A stretch of DNA of 64,000 bases. Origin: Mycobacterium sp. ELW1 (GTDB taxonomy: Bacteria; Actinomycetota; Actinomycetes; Mycobacteriales; Mycobacteriaceae). The notes beneath the pieces are model-generated. The model was not told where the DNA came from and made no database searches. It was given only the letters and a program-made list of their open reading frames with translations. The DNA lies in contig NZ_CP032155.1 of assembly GCF_008329905.1 (NCBI RefSeq), forward strand, positions 3,162,001 through 3,226,000, in the 5' to 3' direction. The position numbers and the translations under genes were made by a program. This document shows, in pieces, positions 57,385 to 64,000 of the stretch (within the stretch, counting starts at the first letter, position 1; each line of letters begins with the position of its first letter).

Positions 57385-58317
57385 TCACTTCGATACGGTC
57401 ACGTCCATCAGCGGAATGCGCTTCATGGCAGACGCGCGCGGATCCGGCGCGGCCGCCGCAGCCGCGTGGTTTTCCTCACCGCGGGTGTAGGTCCACACAC
57501 AGAAAGGTTCGCCTGCGGCGAACTTGAAATCCTTGGGCGGCAGGTTGATTGCGAGCTTGCAGCCCGGGAAGAACGGTGCGGATATCCGCTGCTCGAATGT
57601 GCAATTCATCCACGCCCGCGCCGGCGGGTAGAGGCCCTCGTCGGTGTACTTCTGCAGCACTTCGCAGCGGCGCATGTTCAGCACCACGTGGTCCGGGTTG
57701 TAGACGATGTACTCGCCGCCGTAGCCGAGGGTGCCGTCGATACTCAGGACTGCCAGCTTGAGGAAGTCCACCACGTGCACGGGTTCAATCTTGAAGACTT
57801 TGGCGAGCTTCGGGTACTGGTAGTCGATGATCAGCTGGTACATATCCGGCAAGCCGAGCCAAACCTCTTCCTCGGGGATGATCTTGGTCCACTGGTCGAT
57901 GAAGTAGTTGTGGCCCTTGAGGTACTGATCCCAATACGTTTTGATGAGCCGGATCAACGCCTGCTTATTCAAGTCCTCGGTCTGCACGTCGAACGGAATA
58001 GCCTGGTATTGCGGATCTTTCCAGTCCCACCCGGGAGGTGCGACGAACCGTCCCATGGGCATGACCTGTCGCATGCCCGCTCTCGACACCTCGGCCGCCA
58101 CATCCATCGCCGCGTTGATGCCGACCTTGTCTGAGTAGATCTTCACGTGGGCGTAAGACATGAAGTTCACGACGTCTTCGAACACGCGAGCCAACCCGAC
58201 GAGGAAGTCGCGCGAGAAGTCCTGGATATTGCCGACCTTGCCCATGAAGTCATGGGTGTAGTCGTCATAGTTCAGGTCCTCGGTGGTGGTGTCGGGTTCT
58301 CCTGCAGCGGTTGACAC
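57385..58317 (-). CDS. Unrecognised conserved-looking protein in the catabolic island
   Basis: A 310-residue soluble protein. Rich in Tyr, Trp and Phe, it has PMGRFVAPPGWDWKDPQYQAIPFDVQTEDLNKQALIRLIKTYWDQYLKGHNYFIDQW and a C-terminal Cys-containing part (NMRRCEVLQKYTDEGLYPPARAWMNCTFEQRISAPFFPGCKLAINLPP). Three cysteines there could bind a metal or be structural. I know no family. It is divergent from the TetR gene at 58476, sharing a gap with a large perfect inverted repeat, so it is probably the direct target of that repressor. Confidence 0.65.
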   Translation of the reverse strand: MSTAAGEPDTTTEDLNYDDYTHDFMGKVGNIQDFSRDFLVGLARVFEDVVNFMSYAHVKIYSDKVGINAAMDVAAEVSRAGMRQVMPMGRFVAPPGWDWKDPQYQAIPFDVQTEDLNKQALIRLIKTYWDQYLKGHNYFIDQWTKIIPEEEVWLGLPDMYQLIIDYQYPKLAKVFKIEPVHVVDFLKLAVLSIDGTLGYGGEYIVYNPDHVVLNMRRCEVLQKYTDEGLYPPARAWMNCTFEQRISAPFFPGCKLAINLPPKDFKFAAGEPFCVWTYTRGEENHAAAAAAPDPRASAMKRIPLMDVTVSK

Positions 58318-58350
58318 TGAATCCTCCTAGCAGCGTTCGGCTCTCACCTA

Positions 58351-58385
58351 TTGTCAGATTCAGCCTCTGTGGCAGAATCTGACAA
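58351..58385. promoter_or_regulatory. 11-bp perfect inverted repeat (TetR operator candidate)
   Basis: TTGTCAGATTC (58351-58361), 13-nt spacer, GAATCTGACAA (58375-58385). It lies 34 bp upstream of the unknown minus-strand gene and 90 bp before the TetR gene. Confidence 0.65.
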
Positions 58386-58427
58386 AGACGTTATAGGCGG
58401 CGCATTCCGCGGCCCGGTGCGATTCCC

Positions 58428-58440
58428 GGTCAACGGGAGA
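58428..58440 (+). promoter_or_regulatory. Island element before the TetR gene
   Basis: GGTCAACGGGAGA, an exact fit to NNTCANCGGGAGA. A TANNNT hexamer at the usual 27-28 bp is not visible (ACATCG there), so either the -10 is poor or the site serves another role. Confidence 0.4.
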
Positions 58441-58475
58441 ATTGCTCGTCGGCCAAGCGAACACCCGACATCGCA

Positions 58476-59120
58476 GTGGATAGGATGAAGCGACTGGTCA
58501 GACAAGGGGACGACAGCATCGCAGTGACGGGTAGACCTGCCAACCTGACGGAACGGCGCGCCGAGGAATTACGGCTTCACGTCGCGTTGACGGCCCGGGA
58601 CATCTTCCTCGCTGACGGTGCCTTCTCCGCCACCGTCGAGCGAATCTGTGAAGCCGCGGGCATCGCGCCTCGGACGTTCCACCGCCATTTCGCCGTCAAG
58701 GAAGACGTTGTTCTGCCTCTCTTCGGGAAGTTCGGCAGCCTGAGCATTCACGTGCTGGCCGAAGCAGAACCAGACAGTGACCCCGTGGACGTACTGGTGC
58801 AGGCATTCGGCAGTGAAGTCTCCAAGCGCGACCAATTCGAAGTCGACCGGGCGTTCATGGCGCTGGTGCTGAGTGACCCTCAGTATCGGCTGCGTTGGCT
58901 GGACTGGGGTCAAGACCTCGTTGGGCCCATCACCGACTTCATCGAGGCTCGGTTCGACGTCGGAACCGACTCATTCTCGCGAGAGTTGCCGGCTCAGTTG
59001 GTGGTCCAGGCTTGCAGACATGCTTACGTGCACTGGGTCCAACACGGCGATTTCACCAACTTGCAAGCCGCATTGAGGGTCGCGATGGAGATGATCGTCG
59101 GATCGCTTGTTGCGAAATAG
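58476..59120 (+). CDS. TetR-family regulator near KstD/KshA genes
   Basis: A 214-residue repressor: helix-turn-helix about residues 35-80 (HVALTARDIFLADGAFSATVERICEAAGIAPRTFHRHFAVKEDVV). The C-terminal domain ends in MEMIVGSLVAK. GTG 58476 or ATG 58485. The candidate operator at 58351-58385 lies in its divergent promoter. Next to the second KshA-like and KstD genes, it may regulate those as well as the unknown gene at 57385. Confidence 0.87.
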   Translation: MDRMKRLVRQGDDSIAVTGRPANLTERRAEELRLHVALTARDIFLADGAFSATVERICEAAGIAPRTFHRHFAVKEDVVLPLFGKFGSLSIHVLAEAEPDSDPVDVLVQAFGSEVSKRDQFEVDRAFMALVLSDPQYRLRWLDWGQDLVGPITDFIEARFDVGTDSFSRELPAQLVVQACRHAYVHWVQHGDFTNLQAALRVAMEMIVGSLVAK

Positions 59121-59144
59121 CGTCGGAAACGCGCGAAGCGTCGA

Positions 59145-59429
59145 TCAGGCGGAACCGTCGAGAACAGGAACCGTCCCCGCCTTCACCGCCTCGACGATCG
59201 AACCGCTCAGCGCCGAACAGGCCAGGAAGAGACCGCGACCACCGTCTCCCGCCAATTGCGCAGCAGTGCAACGCTCTTCGCACCGGCTGAACGCAGACTC
59301 ACTCCACTGCACACTGGTCTGATTCCAGCTGCTCTTCCGAACCTGGACACCCGCCCCGCAGCGCCCACAGGTCACGGGAACCATCGGCGCATCGTCGAGG
59401 CGGTTGTCGCGGCGAACTCCCACCTTCAC
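59145..59429 (-). CDS. Small Cys-rich protein coupled to the Rieske oxygenase
   Basis: A 94-residue protein in the same operon as the second KshA-like gene: GTG 59429 overlaps the Rieske stop (GTGA). It carries VTCGRCGAGVQVRKSSWNQTSVQW, SRCEERC and FLACSAL, five cysteines that might bind zinc or an Fe-S cluster. W-N-Q-T-S-x-Q-W is a strong, unusual motif. I know similar ferredoxin-like annotations next to KshA but no characterised function. The first Rieske gene (34589) has no such partner. Possibly an electron-transfer or assembly factor. Confidence 0.7.
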   Translation of the reverse strand: MKVGVRRDNRLDDAPMVPVTCGRCGAGVQVRKSSWNQTSVQWSESAFSRCEERCTAAQLAGDGGRGLFLACSALSGSIVEAVKAGTVPVLDGSA

Positions 59430-60571
59430 TCCGTCGACCCGGACGTCGTCGCGCGCGCCGCGATATTGGCGTCCACTTCCTTCATCCACGCCGCGGTGGG
59501 CTGTGTTGTGTCGAGTTCGAACTCGAAGCGGTCCACCATGTCCGGCGTGACGTCGGCGACGTCGACATAGAACTGCTCGTACCACCGCCGGAGTTGATAG
59601 ACCGGCCCGTCTTCCTCGACCAGCAACGGATTGTCGATCCGGGTCTTGTTGCGCCAGATCTGGACATCCTGTTCGAAGCCCATCTTGACGAAGTCGCCGA
59701 GGCCGATCGCCGTCTGCATAGCGAGGTCGTCGGGAAGCTCGGCAGACTTTTTGACGATGATTCCGTACTGCAGGACAAAGGAATTCGCGTCGATCGGATA
59801 GTGACAATTGATCAGAACCGTACGGTGGTCGACATCGGTGTAGTGGTAGGTCAAATCGTCGATCATGAACGACGGACCGTGGTAGGAGGCCACCGACGTC
59901 GTTCCCAGCATCTGGGTTTCGCCGGGTTCCCCGATATCAGGGCGGCCCCCGCTGTTCATGTACTGCGTGGCGACGTGACCCTCGAAAATGTTCTTGAACT
60001 GCGTGGGCAACGATCCGTGAATGTAGAAGAAGTGCGCCATGTCGACGACGTTGTCGATGATCTCTCGGCAGTTCGTCTGCACCACGGTGGTGTACCAGTG
60101 CCACTCGGTCCAGTCGTCGCTGTTCGCACCCTCGATGCGAGGGATCGTCACGTCGGCCGGTGGCGCTGTGCGCTCCGGGTCATTCCAGACGAACAGCATG
60201 CCGTCCTGCTGCAGGGTCGGCCACGATGCAGTACGGGCCAGCTTCGGTGTGCGCTTGCTGTACGGAACGAGTTTGCACCTGCCGTCCGCGCCCCAGCGCC
60301 AGTCGTGGAACGGGCAGGCGATCTCGTTGCCCTTGACGGTCCCCTGCGACAGGTCACCACCCATGTGACGGCAGTATCCGTCGAGCACGGCGATGGTGCC
60401 GTCTTGGCCGCGGAAGACGACCAGCTTCTGACCGAACGCAGTGATCTGGTGGGGCTCGCCGTCATCGAAATCGCGAATCAGCCCCAGGCAATGCCATCCC
60501 CGGGCAAACCGGGTCGGCACCGCGCCGGTCTCGATCAATCGAATCTCGTCGGCCTCGGGTTGCGTGGTCAT
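59426..60571 (-). CDS. KshA-like Rieske oxygenase, copy 2
   Basis: 381 residues, collinear with copy 1 at 34589. Rieske ligands Cys67/His69, Cys86/His89; iron site DNVVDMAHFFYIH at 173-185. FARGWHCLGLIRDFDDG, KLVPYSKRTPKLARTASWPTLQQDGMLFVWNDPE and YIHGSLPTQFKNIFEGHVATQYMNSGG differ slightly from copy 1, mainly in the 195-235 loop near the active site, so substrates may differ. ATG 60571 behind AAGGACGGAAG. Cotranscribed with the small Cys protein; divergent from KstD. Confidence 0.9.
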   Translation of the reverse strand: MTTQPEADEIRLIETGAVPTRFARGWHCLGLIRDFDDGEPHQITAFGQKLVVFRGQDGTIAVLDGYCRHMGGDLSQGTVKGNEIACPFHDWRWGADGRCKLVPYSKRTPKLARTASWPTLQQDGMLFVWNDPERTAPPADVTIPRIEGANSDDWTEWHWYTTVVQTNCREIIDNVVDMAHFFYIHGSLPTQFKNIFEGHVATQYMNSGGRPDIGEPGETQMLGTTSVASYHGPSFMIDDLTYHYTDVDHRTVLINCHYPIDANSFVLQYGIIVKKSAELPDDLAMQTAIGLGDFVKMGFEQDVQIWRNKTRIDNPLLVEEDGPVYQLRRWYEQFYVDVADVTPDMVDRFEFELDTTQPTAAWMKEVDANIAARATTSGSTE

Positions 60572-60654
60572 CGTGCTTCCGTCCTTCGATCGATCCGTTC
60601 GCGGGCTGAGGTCCATTGAACTGCGGAGAAGCTCCATCGGGAGGCACGCGTTCC

Positions 60655-60701
60655 GCTCAAAGGGAGATCAGATCCGAAATCGCCGGGAACGGCTCTATCG
60701 T
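60655..60701 (+). promoter_or_regulatory. Promoter of KstD with island element
   Basis: GCTCAAAGGGAGA (60655-60667), 28-bp gap, -10 TATCGT (60696-60701), seven bases, GTG 60709. Same layout as at 40081, 50499 and 53314. Confidence 0.6.
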
Positions 60702-60708
60702 CGCAGTC

Positions 60709-62415
60709 GTGACCGCCACCAGCCACAACACCGTTCCCACCGGACTGACCGTCGCCGACATCGAGGTGGATCTCCTCGTCGTCGGATCGGGTACCGGGCT
60801 GGCGGCCGCCCTGGCCGCCAGAGAGCAGGGCTTGTCGGTCCTCGTCGTGGAGAAGTCGTCTCACGTCGGCGGCTCGACAGCACGCTCCGGTGGTGCGTTG
60901 TGGCTGCCCGCCAGCCCGGTGATCGCCGAATGCGGCGGGGTCGACACCGCGAGCCGGGCACAGACGTACCTGGATTCCGTCGTCGCCGGATCGGCGCCCC
61001 GAGAGCGCTCGGCGGCGTATGTGGACAGTCTTCCCGCGACGGTCGACATGCTGCGCCGCACGACTCCGATGAGATTGTTCTGGGCCAAGGAGTATTCCGA
61101 CTACCACCCCGAGGCGCCCGGCGGATCCGCTGCGGGGCGTACCTGCGAGTGCCGTCCGCTCGACACCGCGATTCTCGGCGAGTATCTCCCGGATCTCCGC
61201 CCGGGCATCATGGAGGCCAGCATCCCGATGCCGACCACCGGTGCGGACTACCGCTGGATGAATCTCGTGAGCCGGGTACCTCGAAAAGGGCTGCCCACCA
61301 TCGTCAAACGGCTTGCGCAGGGTGTGGGCGGGCTGGCGCTCGGCAGGCGGTACGCCGCCGGCGGTCAGGCTCTGGCCGCCGGTCTGTTCGCCGGAGCCAT
61401 TCGCGCCGCGATCCCGATCTGGCTCAACACCGCCCTCACCGAGCTCACCGTCGACGGGGGCAACGTCACCGGGGCGATCGTCGAGCACGCGGGTACGACC
61501 GTCACCGTCACAGCGCGGCGCGGTGTCGTGCTCGCGGCCGGCGGATTCGACCACCGGATGGACATGCGGCACAAGTTCCAGTCCGAGGCATTGGAAAGCA
61601 ATTTCAGCCTCGGCGCCGAGACCAATACCGGTGACGCGATCCGGATCGGCCAGGACGTCGGCGCCGACATCGCGCTGATGGATCAGTCGTGGTGGTTCCC
61701 CGCGGTGGCACCGTTGCCCGGCGGGGCTCCGGCGGTGATGCTGGCCGAGCGGTCGCTGCCCGGATCGTTCATCGTCGACCACAACGGTCGTCGGTTCGCC
61801 AACGAGTCAGCCGATTATATGAGCTTCGGCCAGCGCATCCTGCAGCTGGAAAAAGCTGGGACACCGGTGGACAGTATGTGGATCGTTTTCGACCAGCAGT
61901 ATCGCAACAGCTATGTGTTTGCCGCCGAACTGTTCCCCCGCATGCCTATCCCCCGATCCTGGTATGACGCCGGAATCGCCGTGCGGGCAGACGATTTCGG
62001 TTCGCTGGCCGCCCGGATGGGCGTTCCCGAGGAGAACTTCCGCGCGACGGTGGACCGCTTCAACGAAGATGCGTTCGCCGGTGAGGATCCCGACTTCGGG
62101 CGCGGCCGAAGCGCCTACGACCGGTACTACGGAGATCCGACGATCACCCCCAACCCGAACCTGCGGCCACTGATCAAAGGACCGTTCTACGCGGTGAAGA
62201 TGGTCCTGAGCGACCTCGGAACCTGCGGTGGTCTGCGCGCCGATGACCGCGCCCGGGTGCTGCGCGAGGACGGGACCGTCATCGCCGGGTTGTACGCGAT
62301 CGGCAACACCGCGGCCAACGCGTTCGGACACACCTATCCCGGCGCCGGCGCGACGATCGCGCAGGGGCTCGTGTACGGCTACATCGCCGCGCTGGACGCC
62401 GCGGCGCGGACCTAG
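60709..62415 (+). CDS. kstD: 3-ketosteroid Delta1-dehydrogenase (KstD)
   Basis: A 568-residue flavoprotein introducing the C1-C2 double bond into a 3-ketosteroid A ring. FAD fold DLLVVGSGTGLAAALAAREQGLSVLVVEKSSHVGGSTARSGGALWLP, RFANESADYM, and the diagnostic C-terminal GLYAIGNTAANAFGHTYPGAGATIAQGLVYGY, where the Tyr and Gly of YPGAG hold the substrate ketone. This is a true KstD pattern, unlike the flavoproteins at 30382 and 42745. The GTG start at 60709 follows a leaderless-type promoter. It is divergent from KshA copy 2, the classical KstD/KshA pair for ring opening. Confidence 0.9.
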   Translation: MTATSHNTVPTGLTVADIEVDLLVVGSGTGLAAALAAREQGLSVLVVEKSSHVGGSTARSGGALWLPASPVIAECGGVDTASRAQTYLDSVVAGSAPRERSAAYVDSLPATVDMLRRTTPMRLFWAKEYSDYHPEAPGGSAAGRTCECRPLDTAILGEYLPDLRPGIMEASIPMPTTGADYRWMNLVSRVPRKGLPTIVKRLAQGVGGLALGRRYAAGGQALAAGLFAGAIRAAIPIWLNTALTELTVDGGNVTGAIVEHAGTTVTVTARRGVVLAAGGFDHRMDMRHKFQSEALESNFSLGAETNTGDAIRIGQDVGADIALMDQSWWFPAVAPLPGGAPAVMLAERSLPGSFIVDHNGRRFANESADYMSFGQRILQLEKAGTPVDSMWIVFDQQYRNSYVFAAELFPRMPIPRSWYDAGIAVRADDFGSLAARMGVPEENFRATVDRFNEDAFAGEDPDFGRGRSAYDRYYGDPTITPNPNLRPLIKGPFYAVKMVLSDLGTCGGLRADDRARVLREDGTVIAGLYAIGNTAANAFGHTYPGAGATIAQGLVYGYIAALDAAART

Positions 62416-63074
62416 GCGTCCTCGGCGTCGGCCTTGCGCTCGATCTCGTACCAGTAGGACGGATCGGGCCACGGAATCTTGCCGCCCTCACCGACTTTCG
62501 GGAAATTCGCCTCGGCCTCGTCGAGATCCTTGATGAGTTTGAGGGTGAGTTCCCGTTCGGATGCGTAGTATCGGTCGGCCCAGTCCAGCGCGATCTTGGC
62601 GTAGGCCCAGGAGGGGTCCGCAGCGGCCCATCGCGCTTCCTTGGCGGCGTCGCGCTGCATCCTGTCGATGTACGCGATGTGCTCTTGCAACATCTGCTTG
62701 AGCGACGCCGGATCGCTCAGGTGCCCCAACGTCACCCGCAGGATCGCTGGATGCTTGAGCGACGGCGGCTCGACCGGCGCCTCCCTGGCCCAGCGGGTCA
62801 CCGCGTCCATCCCGGTCGGGGTGATCTTGTACAGACGACGGTTGCGGGTGCCTTCACCGTCCACTCGCGAGGTGAGCAGGCCCATCTTCTCGAGCTTCTT
62901 GAGCTCCGAATAGATCTGGCTGAACGCAGGGCTGCCGTAGTAGTAGCGCATGCTCCAGTCGATCCACTTCCGGATGTCGTAACCCGACAGCTCCGTCTCG
63001 TACGACAGCATCCCGAGCAACGCCCAGCCGGTCGCGGACAGCGACGGCATGGCGCCAGACTCGGGTTCGGTCAT
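62412..63074 (-). CDS. PadR-family regulator
   Basis: A 220-residue PadR-type regulator: winged helix at about 10-85 (SATGWALLGMLSYETELSGYDIRKWIDWSMRYYYGSPAFSQIYSELKKLEKMGLLTSRVDGEGTRNRRLYKITPTG) and a helical C-terminal domain (LKQMLQEHIAYIDRMQRDAAKEAR) for dimerisation. Ligands are typically phenolic acids or hydrophobics. ATG 63074. It converges with KstD, sharing the CTAG stop. Confidence 0.87.
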   Translation of the reverse strand: MTEPESGAMPSLSATGWALLGMLSYETELSGYDIRKWIDWSMRYYYGSPAFSQIYSELKKLEKMGLLTSRVDGEGTRNRRLYKITPTGMDAVTRWAREAPVEPPSLKHPAILRVTLGHLSDPASLKQMLQEHIAYIDRMQRDAAKEARWAAADPSWAYAKIALDWADRYYASERELTLKLIKDLDEAEANFPKVGEGGKIPWPDPSYWYEIERKADAEDA

Positions 63075-63174
63075 CTGCTCAGGGTATCAACCCAGGTCAC
63101 AGGTTTGCCTGCACCGGCCGCTGGCCGGGATGCCGCATTGCGCGGCGACGCCCGCCCGCCGAAAGATGGTCGGG

Positions 63175-63771
63175 ATGTCCGCACCGCACGAGGATGACGC
63201 CGCCGAGGCGCTGTACGCATCACTGACCAACTCGGTGCGCCGGTTGGTCGATGTCACGATCCGCAGTCACACCGATCCGGACGGCATCGCATCGGCGAAG
63301 GCCAAGATCGACGCTGCGGCCGATGAGCTCAGCAGCAGCTTGGTTCCCGGATCGTTCGGCGTCCAGCTGGACCCCTCCGGGCGCCCCCGGGCATGGGGCA
63401 ACGCGGTCATCGGATTGCGCAACGCCTTGGCGCCGCCGCTCGACGTACACCGGGAAGCCGACGGCACCGTGTGGTCAGAGGTGACGCTGGGGGCGGCCTA
63501 CGAGGGACCGCCCGGGCATGTGCACGGCGGCGTCTGCGCCTTGCTGCTCGATCACATTCTCGGGGCGACCGCACACCAGCCCGGCCGGCCGGCGGTCACC
63601 GGAACGCTCACGCTGCGCTACGAGTTGGGGACGCGGCTCGGACCTGTGCGGGCCGAGGCTCACGTGGACCGGATCGAGGGAGTGAAGACCTACGCGGTCG
63701 GCCACCTGTCGACCCCCGACGGGGTCACGGTGCGCGCGGAAGGGGTCTTCATCCATCCGCGGACGGCGTGA
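63175..63771 (+). CDS. PaaI-type hotdog thioesterase
   Basis: A 198-residue acyl-CoA thioesterase-like protein with a helical N-terminus (1-75) and hotdog fold (GTVWSEVTLGAAYEGPPGHVHGGVCALLLDHILGATAHQPGRPAVTGTLTLRYELGTRLGPVRAEAHVDRIEGVKTY). G-P-P-G-H-V-H-G-G is the hallmark with the catalytic Asp further in. It hydrolyses a small aromatic or hydroxylated acyl-CoA. ATG 63175; ATG 63166 is an alternative. Confidence 0.85.
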   Translation: MSAPHEDDAAEALYASLTNSVRRLVDVTIRSHTDPDGIASAKAKIDAAADELSSSLVPGSFGVQLDPSGRPRAWGNAVIGLRNALAPPLDVHREADGTVWSEVTLGAAYEGPPGHVHGGVCALLLDHILGATAHQPGRPAVTGTLTLRYELGTRLGPVRAEAHVDRIEGVKTYAVGHLSTPDGVTVRAEGVFIHPRTA

Positions 63772-63825
63772 CGGGACCGCACGCCCGTGCTGGACACCGC
63801 GGCATCACGCTGATAGGACAGGCAG

Positions 63826-64000
63826 ATGCCGCTCGCTCGAACCGCCGACCTCGTCGCCGCCGCGTACCGCGAGGGTTCCGAAGTGCTCGCCTGCAACGTC
63901 ATCACGCTCGAACATGCCGAGGCCATCGTCACCGGCGCCGAACATGTTGGCAGGCCGGTGATTCTGCAGCTCAGTGAGAATGCCGTCAGATTCCACCACG
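63826..64000 (+). CDS. Class II fructose-bisphosphate aldolase-like protein, N-terminal fragment
   Basis: Only the first 58 codons are in the window: MPLARTADLVAAAYREGSEVLACNVITLEHAEAIVTGAEHVGRPVILQLSENAVRFHH. This is the GatY/KbaY/Fba class II aldolase opening (A-x-N-V-x-x-x-E-x-x-x-A-x-x-x-A-A, P-V-I-L-Q-x-S). Metal ligands lie beyond the edge. ATG 63826 behind AGGACAGGC. The gene runs off the window at base 64000. Confidence 0.8.
   Translation, partial: MPLARTADLVAAAYREGSEVLACNVITLEHAEAIVTGAEHVGRPVILQLSENAVRFHH

Noticed and set aside
59594..60619. 341-codon plus-strand frame
   Set aside because: Antisense to the Rieske oxygenase with clear ligands.
28158..60708. KstR-type operators (TNNAACNNGTTNNA) expected in a cholesterol regulon
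   Set aside because: No convincing site seen in the island promoters, so membership of the KstR regulon is not claimed.
1..64000. tRNA, rRNA, phage integrase or attachment sites
   Set aside because: None seen on either strand, although only recognition by eye was possible.

Overview
The window is high-GC actinobacterial DNA and most resembles a mycobacterium (Mycobacterium/Mycolicibacterium type). The grounds are the very high third-position GC, many GTG starts and 4-bp ATGA/GTGA gene overlaps, several probably leaderless promoters (TANNNT ending 6-8 nt before the start codon), a 13E12-type DUF222/HNH protein, a cyclase plus MscS-CNBD pair arranged like Rv2435c-Rv2434c, and a large steroid/terpenoid-type catabolic block. 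The assignment rests on recognised families only; no search was run.

Layout. 1-12 kb: the 3' end of aconitase, a frameshifted DUF488 gene, a SufR-like Fe-S regulator, a VOC protein, a broken group III truncated haemoglobin, and an 0.97-kb gene-poor stretch (IS21-like end repeats, a 40-bp palindrome, repeated CGTCACTGTGACG boxes) leading to a secreted protein built of 34-residue Cys repeats. Then come a TetR gene, a four-gene membrane operon (two related membrane proteins, cytochrome oxidase III-like and IV-like), a secreted protein, DUF1801, a HicB-like fragment and an Ltp thiolase/DUF35 pair. 12-25.5 kb: sulfurtransferase, DmpA-type P1 peptidase, thioesterase, MFS and EamA transporters, MarR, sulfotransferase plus DUF1214-like partner, L-2-hydroxyglutarate oxidase, MscS-CNBD channel and a receptor-type class III cyclase.

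25.7-63 kb is a catabolic island. Its core is a duplicated unit: a PAMO/STMO-like Baeyer-Villiger monooxygenase (BVMO) reads away from a three-gene run of HsaA-like flavin monooxygenase, HsaC/BphC-like extradiol dioxygenase and a KstD-like flavoprotein. Copy 1 is 26550-31839; copy 2 is 38468-44214 with a 2Fe-2S ferredoxin and two SDRs added. Around them lie one HsaD-like meta-cleavage hydrolase, two KshA-like Rieske oxygenases, an enoyl-CoA hydratase, a true KstD, a third HAPMO-like BVMO with SDR and two esterases, an acyl-CoA dehydrogenase/ligase pair, SnoaL-like proteins and TetR, IclR and PadR regulators. Together they would attack a polycyclic, probably steroid-like ketone: Delta1-dehydrogenation and Rieske hydroxylation opening and aromatising a ring, ortho-hydroxylation, meta-cleavage and hydrolysis, with BVMO/esterase/SDR steps on ketones and CoA-dependent oxidation. 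No flavin reductase (HsaB) or complete KshB reductase is in the window, so the route needs partners from elsewhere. The substrate is inference.

The regulatory observation I rate highest: four promoters in the island (start codons at 40081, 50499, 53314, 60709) share a 13-bp element close to NNTCANCGGGAGA, placed 27-28 bp upstream of a -10 hexamer that ends 7-8 nt before the start codon. Copy 1 of the twin unit lacks it and instead has two GACATTGCCC repeats 20 bp apart, suggesting the two copies answer to different signals.

Several genes in the first 11 kb are frameshifted, three of the shifts being one-base losses in G/C runs, so sequencing indels are as likely as real decay there.
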